The notes: a model not told the origin generated them from the sequence alone. A DNA stretch of 64,000 nt from Chitinophaga barathri (GCF_003807585.1 NZ_RMBX01000002.1:62001-126000), one strand, 5' to 3'; counted from the stretch's first letter, positions 52,588 to 61,546 are shown. Numbers and translations are program-made.

Positions 52588-53235
52588 ATGAATAAAACTG
52601 TTGCACTGGTTAAAGCCTGGGGAGCGTTTGAAGAGAACCATCCTGACGGGGAGCTGGAAGATTTTTGCCGGCATTATCTCGCCCAACGGCAGCCCCTACA
52701 GGACGAAGCGCCTCAAAAACCGTTGGTGGGCGGCGTAGTGCCCCCGTTAACGGACGGCACGCTGCTCAGGATCATCGGCCGGATACAAAAACTGAACTTC
52801 TCCTACGCCAACATGGCCCTGAAAGGCACAGACCTGAACCAGATCGAGGAATTCGGGATATTGCTTACCATCAAACAGGAAAAAAACCCCAGAAAAACGG
52901 AAGTGATCTACGCGAACCTGTTCGAACTGAGCAGCGGTACGGACATGTTGGGCAGGATGATCAAAAGGGGGCTGATCAAAGAATACGACGACCAGGAGGA
53001 CAAACGTTCCAAACGCCTGGAGCTGACTACGAAAGGTGAAAAATCGATCGTCACGAGTTTCCCGAGGGTGAAAAAAATGGCGGAGATGATGTTGAACGAT
53101 CTCAACGAAGATGATAAACAGCTGTGCATACAGTTGCTGAAAAAAATCGAGATAAAATTTTCAGCGCTGTGGCCAAAGCACCGCGGGCGGCCGTTTGAAG
53201 AAGTGTACGAGGAAGTGGTGAATGACCGGCAATAA
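52588..53235 (+). CDS. MarR-family winged-helix regulator
   Basis: 215 aa. A winged-helix domain at about 65-165: LLRIIGRIQKLNFSYANMAL, IEEFGILLTIKQ, SGTDMLGRMIKRGLIKEYDDQEDKRSKRLELTTKGE, the last part being the typical MarR wing with Asp-Arg. A preceding 60-residue acidic extension and a C-terminal dimerisation helix make it longer than usual MarR proteins (about 150). Divergent from the DoxX-type operon, with overlapping regulatory DNA, so control of that operon is likely. Confidence 0.85.
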   Translation: MNKTVALVKAWGAFEENHPDGELEDFCRHYLAQRQPLQDEAPQKPLVGGVVPPLTDGTLLRIIGRIQKLNFSYANMALKGTDLNQIEEFGILLTIKQEKNPRKTEVIYANLFELSSGTDMLGRMIKRGLIKEYDDQEDKRSKRLELTTKGEKSIVTSFPRVKKMAEMMLNDLNEDDKQLCIQLLKKIEIKFSALWPKHRGRPFEEVYEEVVNDRQ

Positions 53236-53301
53236 GGCTGTTACAAAAACAAAAAGGCCTTCCTCCTGGCAGAGAAAGACCTGAAAAATCAAACACAAAA
53301 T

Positions 53302-53901
53302 TTATGCGGCGGTTATAAGGCCCAGCGCCTTTTCCAGCGCAGTGTCCTGTATGCCGGGGATAGACAGCCCTTCCACACGATAGGTGGTAATATCCGTGAG
53401 GCCGATGAAGCCCAGGATATGTTTCAGGTAGGGTTCTATAAAGTCCGCTCCTTTCATGTGGCCTTCGCTGAATACGCCGCCGCTGGAGATGGCCAGGTAT
53501 ACCTTCTTCCCTTTCACCAGGCCTTCCACACCCTTTTCAGAGATACTAAAAGTAGTTCCCCTGCGGATAACGTGATCTATCCATGCTTTCAGGGACGAGT
53601 GAATATTGAAGTTGTACATCGGCGCGCCGATGACAATGATATCCGCTTCCTGCAGCTGGCTGATAGCTTCGTCGGAATGTTTGATGGCCTCCGTCAGTTC
53701 CGCGCTGCGGGCTTCGGCGGGCGTATAAAATGAAGTGATATGTACTTCCTCCAGGTGCGGAAAAGGAGTGGCGGTGAGGTCGCGCGTTTTTACCGTACTT
53801 CCCGGATATTTGGATTGCAGCTGCGCTACAATGGCATTGCCTAGTTTAATGCTGAAGGAACCTTCGTTCCTCGGGCTTGAGATAAGATGTAAAATTTTCA
53901 T
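53302..53901 (-). CDS. FMN-dependent NADH-azoreductase (AzoR family)
   Basis: Flavodoxin-fold quinone/azo reductase of 199 aa. FMN-binding start ISSPRNEGSFSIKLG, then IIVIGAPMYNFNIHSSLKAWIDHVIRRGTTF (the classic PMYNF segment) and SSGGVFSEGHMKGADFIEPYL. It reduces azo dyes and quinones by two-electron transfer. Divergent from an HxlR-type regulator, a common arrangement for redox or electrophile-responsive control. Confidence 0.94.
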   Translation of the reverse strand: MKILHLISSPRNEGSFSIKLGNAIVAQLQSKYPGSTVKTRDLTATPFPHLEEVHITSFYTPAEARSAELTEAIKHSDEAISQLQEADIIVIGAPMYNFNIHSSLKAWIDHVIRRGTTFSISEKGVEGLVKGKKVYLAISSGGVFSEGHMKGADFIEPYLKHILGFIGLTDITTYRVEGLSIPGIQDTALEKALGLITAA

Positions 53902-53912
53902 TTCTGTTCATT

Positions 53913-53944
53913 TTGGTAGGGCAAAATTATTTTTAATAGCTTTG
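53913..53944 (+). promoter_or_regulatory. Promoter of HxlR gene, overlapping the azoR -7 box
   Basis: Plus strand: TTG (53913-53915), 21 bp, TAGCTTTG (53937-53944). The minus-strand TAATTTTG box for azoR (53922-53929) lies inside this spacer, so the two promoters overlap and a single bound regulator could affect both. Confidence 0.6.
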
Positions 53945-53956
53945 CAAAAGATGCTC

Positions 53957-53989
53957 CTATCCAATAGGATAGCGGTATCCAAAAGGATA
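53957..53989. promoter_or_regulatory. Two inverted repeats, candidate HxlR operator
   Basis: CTATCC-AATA-GGATAG (53957-53972) and TATCC-AAAA-GGATA (53976-53989) are perfect inverted repeats of the same word, with centres 18 bp apart. They lie just after the HxlR -7 box, over the expected transcription start and leader, 24 nt before the ATG. Confidence 0.6.
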
Positions 53990-54012
53990 GTGACCATAAA
54001 ATCTGTTCAAAA

Positions 54013-54399
54013 ATGAAAGATGGAATACACCGCCAGGAAGACTGCCTGGCCAGGATCGGCTCAGTAAAAGATGCGTTATATGCGATTAATGGAAAATGGA
54101 AATTGCTTGTGGTGATCACGCTGATAGACGGCCCCAGGAGATTCAACGAAATAGAGCGTTCCATTGAAGGCATTACGCCCAAAGTATTGTCGAAAGAACT
54201 GAAAGACATGGAACTGAACGGGTTTGTAAAGCGGATCGAAAGCCATACAAACCCCGTGCAGGTAACCTATGAGCTTACGCCATACAGTGATTCGCTGCGT
54301 GAAGTGATCGTATTGCTCAGCGCCTGGGGGACCAAACACCGTACACATATCCTGGAAATGAGCAGGAGAGAAAATACCGCGAAGCTCATGGACAAATGA
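54013..54399 (+). CDS. HxlR-family winged-helix regulator
   Basis: 128 aa. Typical order: a conserved N-terminal cysteine (QEDCLARIGSVKDALYAINGKWKLLVVITL), recognition helix region RFNEIERSIEGITPKVLSKELKDMELNGFV, and wing VQVTYELTPYSDSLREVI, as in YodB/HxlR redox or aldehyde sensors; Cys11 is in the position of the redox-active cysteine in YodB-like proteins. Divergent from azoR; probable control of azoR and of itself through the inverted repeats at 53957. Confidence 0.93.
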   Translation: MKDGIHRQEDCLARIGSVKDALYAINGKWKLLVVITLIDGPRRFNEIERSIEGITPKVLSKELKDMELNGFVKRIESHTNPVQVTYELTPYSDSLREVIVLLSAWGTKHRTHILEMSRRENTAKLMDK

Positions 54400-54693
54400 C
54401 CGGTAATTAGTTATCCCCACCAACTCATTCACCACCCTGCCTGCTGTTAAATAAAATGCCCTTTTCATAAACCGGGAACGCCCGTCCGTTAAAGGATACA
54501 AATCAAGGGCTCCTCCCCCATCCCGGGCTTCGGGCAAGACGGCGTGAACATTCACAGGGAAGGGCCTCATTTTCTATTAAACCCGATGCAGAACGCTGAG
54601 CTTTTCAGCAAACAACTCTGAACTTTCAAACAAAGCACAAAACCCAGCCTGCCCGTATCTTTATGGCATAAAAAAATACAATAACTTACAGGT

Positions 54694-55356
54694 ATGGGAC
54701 TAAAAGTAATTTTAACGGGCGTTACCGGTATGGTAGGCGAAGGCGTTTCGTTTGAATGCCTGCAAAATCCTGACGTGGCGGAAGTACTGGTGATCGGCCG
54801 CCGTCATTATGACGGGCAGCATGCAAAGCTGAAAGAACTGATCGTGCCCGACTTCTTCCAGCTGGACAAATATGCGGAACAGGTAAAAGGATATGACGCC
54901 TGTTTCTTTTGTGCAGGCATCAGTTCCGTGGGCATGAAAGAAGAAAAATACACCCACATCACCTACGACACCACCATGGCTTTTGCAAAAAGCCTGCTGG
55001 CGGTGAACCCCGGCATGACCTTCATTTACATTTCCGGCGCGCATACAGACAGTTCAGAAAAAAGCAAGATCATGTGGGCGCGTGTAAAAGGCCGGACGGA
55101 GAACGACCTCTTGAAGCTCGGCTTTAAAGCCGCTTACAATTTCCGACCCGGCGTGATGCTCACATTCCCGGAGCAAAAAAACGGCAAAATGATCTACACC
55201 GTGATCGCGAGTATTATCCGGTTCTTTTCAGCCAAAAACGTCATTACCATGCACGAACTGGGCAAAGCGATGATCAATGCCGCCCGGGCCGGTTACAGCA
55301 AACAGGTGCTGGAAATCAGCGACATCAAAACACTGGCCAAAGGCACGCAGCAATAA
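54694..55356 (+). CDS. NAD(P)-binding Rossmann-fold epimerase-like protein
   Basis: 220 aa atypical short-chain dehydrogenase. Nucleotide-binding GVTGMVGEG at the start, VIGRRHYDG at the second strand, CFFCAGISSVG, then YISGAHTDSSEKSKIMWARVKGRTE, where the catalytic Tyr of the YxxxK motif is missing (Met-Trp-Ala-Arg-Val-Lys). Likely an NADP-binding protein related to the NAD-dependent epimerase/dehydratase group with unknown function. The 54400-54693 gap before it holds no gene; a TATCTTTA sequence lies about 36 nt upstream. Confidence 0.83.
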   Translation: MGLKVILTGVTGMVGEGVSFECLQNPDVAEVLVIGRRHYDGQHAKLKELIVPDFFQLDKYAEQVKGYDACFFCAGISSVGMKEEKYTHITYDTTMAFAKSLLAVNPGMTFIYISGAHTDSSEKSKIMWARVKGRTENDLLKLGFKAAYNFRPGVMLTFPEQKNGKMIYTVIASIIRFFSAKNVITMHELGKAMINAARAGYSKQVLEISDIKTLAKGTQQ

Positions 55357-55361
55357 CAAAA

Positions 55362-55385
55362 CAGGCAGTTCCCGGGAACTGCCTG
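55362..55385. terminator. Perfect 24-bp palindrome after the epimerase-like gene
   Basis: CAGGCAGTTCCC/GGGAACTGCCTG, six bases after the stop. No T-run follows on the plus strand, so termination may be weak. The 55386-55622 stretch holds no gene. Confidence 0.5.
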
Positions 55386-55622
55386 CTGATCTATAAAGAA
55401 GGGTCCGCATACGCCGGGCCGTTTTTTATATCCCGAATCCAGAACCCTGCCGCAGGGCGCTGATCCAGGATATTTGATCCTATCTTTTCTTTCACTTGCT
55501 GAGGCAAGAGATAACAAGGAAATAGTCATGTTGCTTCGTGATTGCTCACCAGCTATTCAAAGATTAAACATGCGGGTAAAGACCTTGCTGAAAAGGAGTT
55601 AGAGAGTACTGTTTTTAAATTC

Positions 55623-55630
55623 TATTTTTG
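55623..55630 (+). promoter_or_regulatory. -7 box of HopJ-family gene
   Basis: TATTTTTG, nine bases before the ATG at 55640, another very short leader. No TTG at 20 bp. Confidence 0.5.
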
Positions 55631-55639
55631 CCCCGTTAA

Positions 55640-55993
55640 ATGTCATTTGGAATGAAAGAACAACTCATTATTGTACTTGAACAATTAAAAAGCAATTCGC
55701 TCACCTTCAAAGAAGTGATTGAATTTATTGAAACGTACTATCAGCATCAACCAACAGCTTTCAAAAACGGCGGGGCGTACAATGAAGCCACTCAAAACCA
55801 GGGGAGCGCCAAAGTATTTGCTTTCGCCCGGCTACATAACCTGGACGCGGAAGATACCCTTTACTTATTTGCGGAACATTATCAATCGGTACTAAATACC
55901 CCTGATGCAGCGGATCACCAGAATATCAGGCAATTTATGACCCATGGCTGGCCGGGGGTAGTTTTTGAAGGGGAAGCGCTGCTTGCGAGATAA
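55640..55993 (+). CDS. HopJ-type family protein
   Basis: 117 aa small soluble protein. YYQHQPTAFKNGGAYNEATQNQGSAKVFAFARLHNLDAEDTLYLF and the ending NIRQFMTHGWPGVVFEG match the family named after the Pseudomonas type III effector HopJ. Members occur widely in bacteria without type III secretion, so an effector role is not implied here. Single gene with a terminator after it. Confidence 0.9.
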   Translation: MSFGMKEQLIIVLEQLKSNSLTFKEVIEFIETYYQHQPTAFKNGGAYNEATQNQGSAKVFAFARLHNLDAEDTLYLFAEHYQSVLNTPDAADHQNIRQFMTHGWPGVVFEGEALLAR

Positions 55994-56019
55994 TACGATG
56001 ATGATAAAGGATACAATAA

Positions 56020-56055
56020 AAAAAGGCTATAAATCCAGGGATTTATAGCCTTTTT
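56020..56055. terminator. Bidirectional intrinsic terminator between hopJ-like gene and ssrA
   Basis: AAAGGCTATAAATCC pairs with GGATTTATAGCCTTT, with A-run before and T-run after, so it works in both directions. It ends just 3 nt from the 3' end of ssrA on the minus strand. Confidence 0.85.
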
Positions 56056-56057
56056 CG

Positions 56058-56427
56058 TGGAGCTGGCGGGAGTCGAACCCGCGTCCAAACATATCCTCCA
56101 AAAGCTTTCTACATGTTTATTTCCGCATTGGTTTGTCGGAACTTGGCAGGGGCGGAACAAACCAACCTCGTTCTTATCCGTTTAGATTTTCATTACACAC
56201 TCACAGAAACCATGTGTACCTATCCCGCTATGGTTTTGATTCAGCGGCAAGAGTCGTAGTGGGTCACAACTCAAGCGGCCATAATGGGTGCGCTAATTTA
56301 ATTAGGCAGCCATGGCGTAGTTAGATTCGCCATTTGAAGTTTGGGTATTCAGATTTACGTGCTAATTATCCAACGCACGACATGCTTACACTTTCAAAGA
56401 CCTATGCTGTCAAAACCGGTCAGCCCC
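56058..56427 (-). ncRNA. ssrA: tmRNA
   Basis: Transfer-messenger RNA that rescues stalled ribosomes. Read on the minus strand, it begins GGGGCTGACCGGTTTTGACA and ends GGTTCGACTCCCGCCAGCTCCA, the T-arm and acceptor stem; 5' GGGGCTG pairs with 3' CAGCTCC. The CCA tail is not encoded. The tag frame reads ...GESNYAMAA then TAA (around 56300-56325). Pseudoknot-type GC stems follow. About 370 nt, a normal length. Own promoter box at 56443. Confidence 0.93.
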
Positions 56428-56442
56428 GGTTATTTAGCTCCG

Positions 56443-56450
56443 CAAAGATA
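56443..56450 (-). promoter_or_regulatory. -7 box of ssrA
   Basis: TATCTTTG on the minus strand, 15 nt before the mature tmRNA 5' end and 11 nt after the rseP stop. No TTG at 20 bp. Confidence 0.6.
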
Positions 56451-56461
56451 CGGAATTTCCG

Positions 56462-57796
56462 TTAGAATTTGGATGTTATCCACCTCCACACGTCCAGGCC
56501 GTTTGCATACAGCAGCAAACCGAACAAAATTACCATTCCCACGATCTGTGCGTATTCCATAAACTTCTCGCTGGGCTTTCGGCCGGTGATCATTTCATAG
56601 ATCAGGAACAGTACGTGGCCGCCATCCAGCGCCGGGATGGGCAGGATGTTCATAAACGCCAGTATAATGCTCAGCAGCGCCGTCAGCGTCCAGAAACTCT
56701 GCCAGTCCCATACGGACGGGAACAGGTTGCCGATGCTCATAAAACCGCCCAGCGATTCGCTGGCTTTCACTTCGGGAGATACAAATATCAGCCTCAGCTG
56801 CTGTACGTATTTTACAAGGGTGGAAATAGCTTTGTTGAAACCCGCGGGAATTGCCGCTCCAAAGGAATAACTCACGTGCGTGAATTCCAGTTGTTTATCT
56901 GCAATATAAGATGCGCCAATGCCTTCCTTTGGCACTACGGGTTTAAATGTCAGTGTATCATTGCCGCGGAGTACCTTGATCGTTACCACTTTCCCGGTAT
57001 CCCGGCGGATCATTTTCGCCATATCCATAAAATAGGTAACGGCGGTATCGTTCACGCTCAGCACACGGTCACCATCCCTGAGGCCGGTCTTATAGCCTAC
57101 TCCTTCACGGGAGAGGGTGTCCAGCACGGAAAGCATCCTGGGGATAGCAATAGGTGCTTTTTTGTTGATCGTTTTATTGACAAAACCTTTCGGGATCACG
57201 ATGCTCATCTCCTGCCCGTCGCGCTGTACCTGGATCGTTTTGGCTTCGTTCAGGATCACGTCGCCGGTGATCTCTTCAAATTTTTCTTTTTTGATACTGT
57301 CTACCGCAATGATATGGTCACCATCGCGCAGGCCGATGCTGCGGGCCAGTGAATCCGCGTAGATGCCGTATTTGGCATTCTGTATGGGCAGATAATCTTC
57401 CCCCCAATGCCATAAGATCATCGTGTAAATGAAAAAGCCCAGGATGAGGTTCACCGTTACCCCGCCGATCATGATGATCAGGCGTTGCCAGGCCGGTTTG
57501 GAGCGGAACTCCCAGGGCTGTGGCGGTTTGTTCATCTGCTCCTTGTCCATGCTCTCATCTATCATCCCGGAGATCTTCACATAACCGCCAAGCGGCAGCC
57601 AGCCAACACCGTACTCAGTATCGCCTTTTTTGAATTTAAAAAGGGAGAACCAGGGATCGAAGAAAAGATAGAATTTCTCCACTTTGGTCTTAAACAGTTT
57701 GGCCGGGATAAAGTGCCCCATTTCATGCAGGACCACCAGGATCGACAGCGACAAAATCAACTGGCCTGCTTTAATTAATATTTCCGATGTTTCCAT
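56462..57796 (-). CDS. rseP: Site-2 protease RseP (RIP metalloprotease)
   Basis: Inner-membrane zinc protease that cleaves membrane-embedded anti-sigma factors and signal peptides; 444 aa. Zinc motif HEMGH (24-28) in the first membrane segment, second ligand in NILPIPALDGGHVLF near residue 385, and two PDZ domains in between (ARSIGLRDGDHIIAVDS and YKTGLRDGDRVLSVND). Follows dxr after 40 nt on the same strand, the standard Bacteroidota order. Confidence 0.95.
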   Translation of the reverse strand: METSEILIKAGQLILSLSILVVLHEMGHFIPAKLFKTKVEKFYLFFDPWFSLFKFKKGDTEYGVGWLPLGGYVKISGMIDESMDKEQMNKPPQPWEFRSKPAWQRLIIMIGGVTVNLILGFFIYTMILWHWGEDYLPIQNAKYGIYADSLARSIGLRDGDHIIAVDSIKKEKFEEITGDVILNEAKTIQVQRDGQEMSIVIPKGFVNKTINKKAPIAIPRMLSVLDTLSREGVGYKTGLRDGDRVLSVNDTAVTYFMDMAKMIRRDTGKVVTIKVLRGNDTLTFKPVVPKEGIGASYIADKQLEFTHVSYSFGAAIPAGFNKAISTLVKYVQQLRLIFVSPEVKASESLGGFMSIGNLFPSVWDWQSFWTLTALLSIILAFMNILPIPALDGGHVLFLIYEMITGRKPSEKFMEYAQIVGMVILFGLLLYANGLDVWRWITSKF

Positions 57797-57836
57797 GTAT
57801 TGCTTGGATGATATACTGATTTGCGAAGGTAATGAA

Positions 57837-59000
57837 TCAGGTGAGACTGTGGATCAATTCTGCGGCATGTTCGCGGGCAGCGTTATCTGCCTGGTAATAA
57901 TGCTGTAAAGTCGGCTTTTCCACGAAAGGTATCTTCACCAGGGTTTCCTCTATCACTTCCGTCATTTGCAGGAACCCGATCCTGTTTTTCAGGAAGGCCA
58001 GCACCACTTCTTCGTTCGCTGCATTCATGACGCAGGCGGCGTTCCCGCCCTTCTTCAACACTTCTGTTGCGATGGCAAGGTTACGGAATGTTTTGGTATC
58101 CGGCTGCTCAAAAGTTAGGGAGGGGTAATTCTTAAAAGAAAAACGCGGGAAATCGTTGGACAAACGGTCCGGGTAACCCAGGGCGTACTGGATGGGCAGT
58201 TTCATGTCCGGCAGGCCCATCTGCGCTTTCAGTGAGCCGTCGGCAAACTGTACCATGGAATGGATGATGGACTGCGGGTGGATCACTACGTCGATCTGCT
58301 CCGCATCAAGCCCGAAGAGCCATTTCGCCTCGATCATTTCCAGCCCTTTGTTCATCAGTGTGGCGGAATCTATGCTGATCTTGGCGCCCATGCTCCAGTT
58401 TGGATGCTGCAGGGCGTGGTCTTTTTTTACATTGATCAGGAAATTGGTCTTTTTCCCGAGGAAAGGCCCGCCGGAAGCGGTGAGGATCACTTTATCCACC
58501 TTGGCCATAGGCTCGCCCAGCAGGCATTGGAAAATGGCGGAATGCTCAGAATCCACCGGGATAATGGGCACGCCTTTCCTGCGCGCGGTAGCCATTACGA
58601 TATCACCTGCCACCACAAGGGTTTCTTTGTTCGCCAGGGCCACGGGCGTACCCTGCTCCAGCGCGCTCAACGTGGGGGCCAGGCCGGCAAAACCGACGAT
58701 GGCGGCCAGCACCAGGTCTATCGTGTCCCATGCGGCCACTTCCACCATGGCGGCGGCGCCGGCAAACACCTTGATACCTTTATCGAACAGTACGTCCTTT
58801 ACTTCTGTATACTTCGATTCATCCCCGATCACCACGGCATTGGGTTTGAACAGCAGGGCCTGCTCGATGAGCAGGGACGCGTTCTGTTGCGCGGTAAGCA
58901 CTTCCACCTCAAATCTGTCAGGATGCGCGGCAATCACTTCCAGCGCCTGACGGCCAATGGACCCTGTGGATCCGAAAATTCCTATACGTTTTTTACTCAT
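57837..59000 (-). CDS. dxr: 1-deoxy-D-xylulose 5-phosphate reductoisomerase
   Basis: NADPH-dependent enzyme of the non-mevalonate isoprenoid pathway, turning DXP into MEP; 387 aa. Cofactor loop FGSTGSIGRQALEVI, NKETLVVAG, metal site PVDSEHSAIFQCL, substrate loop ILTASGGPF, and the MNKGLEMIEAKWLFG stretch are complete. The ATG at 59000 (MSKKRIGIFG) is preferred to a TTG two codons upstream. Probably co-transcribed with rseP. Confidence 0.96.
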   Translation of the reverse strand: MSKKRIGIFGSTGSIGRQALEVIAAHPDRFEVEVLTAQQNASLLIEQALLFKPNAVVIGDESKYTEVKDVLFDKGIKVFAGAAAMVEVAAWDTIDLVLAAIVGFAGLAPTLSALEQGTPVALANKETLVVAGDIVMATARRKGVPIIPVDSEHSAIFQCLLGEPMAKVDKVILTASGGPFLGKKTNFLINVKKDHALQHPNWSMGAKISIDSATLMNKGLEMIEAKWLFGLDAEQIDVVIHPQSIIHSMVQFADGSLKAQMGLPDMKLPIQYALGYPDRLSNDFPRFSFKNYPSLTFEQPDTKTFRNLAIATEVLKKGGNAACVMNAANEEVVLAFLKNRIGFLQMTEVIEETLVKIPFVEKPTLQHYYQADNAAREHAAELIHSLT

Positions 59001-59109
59001 GATCAAACAGGAATGTCTCCTGCGCTTAAATTTAAAGGTTTTTTCTATTATGCGTGCGGAAACCTGCTCCGCTGCTGTAAGCAGGAAGCAAAGACCTTTG
59101 CGGGGCTAG

Positions 59110-60609
59110 TCAGCGCGCTTGCAGGTATTTTTCCATTTCTTCCGCGATCTTGCGGTCGTTGCTCAGGCGCGGCACTTTGTTTTGCCCGCCCAGTTTACCG
59201 ATGGACTTCATATAGTCGATAAAGCCGTTTTTTCGTATGGGCCTTATCTTCAGAGGCTGTAATATATTACCGGTTAACAGGTCATCATAATAAATATTCT
59301 TTTTCCTGAGCACCTGATCCACCTCCAGGGCAAAACCGTCCAGGTTGCCCGGCACGTCTTCAAACTCCACAAACCATTCGTGGTACGGCAGTTCCCCGTT
59401 CACCTGGATGCGCGGGGCGACTGTAAACTCTGTGATACGGATGTTGTTCCCCGATGCTACGCCCATCAGGCTCTGCTCCACTTCCTCGCCGATCACGTGC
59501 TCGCCGAAGGCGGAAATAAAGTGTTTCGTGCGCCCGGTCACTACAATACGGTAGGGATTGGTGCTCACAAATTTCACGGTATCTCCTATGTTATATGCCC
59601 ACAAACCCGCATTGGTGCTCACCACCAGGGCATAGTTCACCCCCACTTCCACGTCTTTCAACGTAATGCGGGTGGGGTTTTCGGAGAATATTTCGGTAGC
59701 GGGCACAAATTCAAAGAAAATGCCCGCATTGGTGTTCAGCAAAAGCCCTTCGTGCTGCTGGGAGTCCTGGTAGGCGAAAAACCCTTCCGAAGCAGGAAAA
59801 GTCTCGATGGCAGGCACTTTGCGGCCGATGGAATCGAACAGTTTGGCTTTGTAGGGCTCAAAGTTCACACCGCCATGCACCAGGAGATTAAAATTGGGGA
59901 ACAGCTCCCCTACCGGCTTGCCGCTACGGGCGATCAGCTGGTCGAAGTACATCTGCATCCATGGCGGTATGCCGCTGATGAGGCGCATATCCTGCTGGAT
60001 GGTTTCGTCCACGATCTTTCCCAGCTTGGTTTCCCAGTCTTCAATGCAGTTGGTTTCGTAGCTGGGCAGCTGGTTGGTACGGAGGTAACGGGGTATCTGG
60101 TGATTGGCGATACCGCTGAGGCGCCCGGTGGGTATGCCTCCTACCCTTTCCAGTTCGGGGGAGCCGGAGAGGAAAATGAGCTTGCCGTCAAAAGCGGAGG
60201 CATCGCCCAGCTCCGTCACGTTGCAGAACACCGCGTTGCGGGAGGTGTTGAAGTGATGGTCCACCGATTCTTTGGTGATGGGAATATATTTTACTCCGCT
60301 GGTAGTGCCGGAGGTTTTGGCAAAGTAGATAGGCTGGCCTTTCCAGAGGATGTTATGTTTTCCTTCCTTTATTTTCTCGATATATGGCTTGAATTGCTCA
60401 TAATCGCGGATGGGCACGGCCTGTTTGTAGTTTTCATAGGTGGTGATACCGTCGAATTTGTGGTCTTTCCCGAACTCTGTCTTTTTGCCTGTCTTAAGCA
60501 GATCCTGAAGGATCGACTCCTGATCTTCCACCGCCCTCAGCATTTCCTTCTTAACCTTACCGGCAATGATGGAAGCAAATGGTTTGGCCAGCAGTGATTT
60601 AAACTTCAT
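59110..60609 (-). CDS. GH3 auxin-responsive-promoter family protein (acyl-adenylating superfamily)
   Basis: 499 aa protein of the GH3 family, distant members of the ANL adenylating superfamily. FAKTSGTTSGVKYIPIT is the ATP-binding P-loop-like motif, followed by ASEGFFAYQ, YNIGDTVKFVSTNPYRIVVTGRTKHF and FGEHVIGEEVEQSL at the usual places. Plant relatives conjugate amino acids to hormones; bacterial ones are uncharacterised and presumably join an acid to an amine. Nothing adjacent tells the substrate. -7 box at 60641. Confidence 0.93.
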   Translation of the reverse strand: MKFKSLLAKPFASIIAGKVKKEMLRAVEDQESILQDLLKTGKKTEFGKDHKFDGITTYENYKQAVPIRDYEQFKPYIEKIKEGKHNILWKGQPIYFAKTSGTTSGVKYIPITKESVDHHFNTSRNAVFCNVTELGDASAFDGKLIFLSGSPELERVGGIPTGRLSGIANHQIPRYLRTNQLPSYETNCIEDWETKLGKIVDETIQQDMRLISGIPPWMQMYFDQLIARSGKPVGELFPNFNLLVHGGVNFEPYKAKLFDSIGRKVPAIETFPASEGFFAYQDSQQHEGLLLNTNAGIFFEFVPATEIFSENPTRITLKDVEVGVNYALVVSTNAGLWAYNIGDTVKFVSTNPYRIVVTGRTKHFISAFGEHVIGEEVEQSLMGVASGNNIRITEFTVAPRIQVNGELPYHEWFVEFEDVPGNLDGFALEVDQVLRKKNIYYDDLLTGNILQPLKIRPIRKNGFIDYMKSIGKLGGQNKVPRLSNDRKIAEEMEKYLQAR

Positions 60610-60640
60610 GCCCCGATATTTTAATGATCAACGTAAAAAA

Positions 60641-60648
60641 CAAATGTA
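60641..60648 (-). promoter_or_regulatory. -7 box of GH3-family gene
   Basis: TACATTTG on the minus strand, 31 nt before the ATG at 60609. No TTG at 20 bp. Confidence 0.5.
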
Positions 60649-60792
60649 TAAAAATTGTGCACAACTTATGGCGTTTTTAGAGCGGGCCACTGGCGGGCTT
60701 TACAGGGCAAAAAGCAGGCGCATGGGGTAAAATACCGGTATTGAGGGCTTGCTAAACAATTGTTAAAAAAAACTAAAATTGTAAAAACTCCG

Positions 60793-60906
60793 TATCTTTG
60801 ATATGTAAAAAGCTATTTTTCAATACAGTGCCCTGTAGACAGGGTACGCCTTCCTGTAAAAAAGTATTAAATTCTTTGTTGATTAAAAAACAAAGTAATA
60901 CCTTTG
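60793..60906 (+). promoter_or_regulatory. Tandem promoters of rplU-rpmA
   Basis: Upstream box TATCTTTG at 60793-60800. Downstream promoter: TTTG (60875-60878), 20 bp, TACCTTTG (60899-60906), a full match, 23 nt before the rplU ATG. Two start sites are common for ribosomal operons. The rest of the 60610-60929 gap shows no gene. Confidence 0.7.
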
Positions 60907-60929
60907 CAGGAAATTATTTTTGGAATACT

Positions 60930-61232
60930 ATGTTCGCAGTTGTAAAAATCGCAGGTCAGCAATTCAAGGTTACGAAAGATCAGGAGATCTTCGTACAGCA
61001 ATTGTCTGGTAATGTTGGAGATAAAGTAGAATTTGCAGAAGTTTTGCTGACCGACAACGACGGTAAGATTACCGTGGGTACTGATGTAAAATCAGTGATT
61101 AAAGCCGAGATCCTGAGCCATGTGCAAGGTGATAAGGTGATAGCTTTCAAAATGAAACGCAGAAAAGGTTTCAGGAAGAAAGTAGGTCACCGTACCCATT
61201 TCACTAAGATCAAGATCAACGAAATTGCTTAA
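60930..61232 (+). CDS. rplU: 50S ribosomal protein L21 (bL21)
   Basis: 100 aa large-subunit protein. MFAVVKIAGQQFKVTKDQEIFV is the canonical start; KAEILSHVQGDKVIAFKMKRRKGFRKKVGHRTHFTKIKI is spread over the C-terminal part and binds 23S rRNA. The ATG at 60930 is chosen over a longer frame that runs through the promoter. First gene of rplU-rpmA. Confidence 0.97.
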   Translation: MFAVVKIAGQQFKVTKDQEIFVQQLSGNVGDKVEFAEVLLTDNDGKITVGTDVKSVIKAEILSHVQGDKVIAFKMKRRKGFRKKVGHRTHFTKIKINEIA

Positions 61233-61267
61233 ATTCATATTGACTAAAGTTATAAAGTAACAATACA

Positions 61268-61546
61268 ATGGCACATAAAAAAGGTGAAGGTAGTGTTAAG
61301 AACGGCCGCGACTCACAAAGCAAAAGGCTTGGTGTAAAAATCTTCGGCGGTCAGGTGGCAGTGGCTGGTAATATCATTATCCGCCAGAGAGGCACAGTAT
61401 ATCACGCAGGTTCTAACGTAGGTATCGGTAAAGATTTTACCATCTACGCTCTTACAGATGGTGTTGTGGAATTCAGAAAAGGTCGTGAGAACAGAACTTT
61501 CGTTTCCGTTAAATCATTTGACACCACTGCTCAGGCGGAAGCCTAA
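61268..61546 (+). CDS. rpmA: 50S ribosomal protein L27 (bL27)
   Basis: 92 aa. [22 protein letters not shown], the conserved flexible N-terminus reaching the peptidyl-transferase centre, then [14 protein letters not shown] and [17 protein letters not shown]. The start lacks the cleavable extension seen in Firmicutes. It lies 35 nt after rplU. Confidence 0.97.
   Translation: MAHKKGEGSVKNGRDSQSKRLGVKIFGGQVAVAGNIIIRQRGTVYHAGSNVGIGKDFTIYALTDGVVEFRKGRENRTFVSVKSFDTTAQAEA

Noticed and set aside
59380..60597. 405-aa plus-strand open frame
   Set aside because: Antisense to the GH3-family gene; no recognisable motif.
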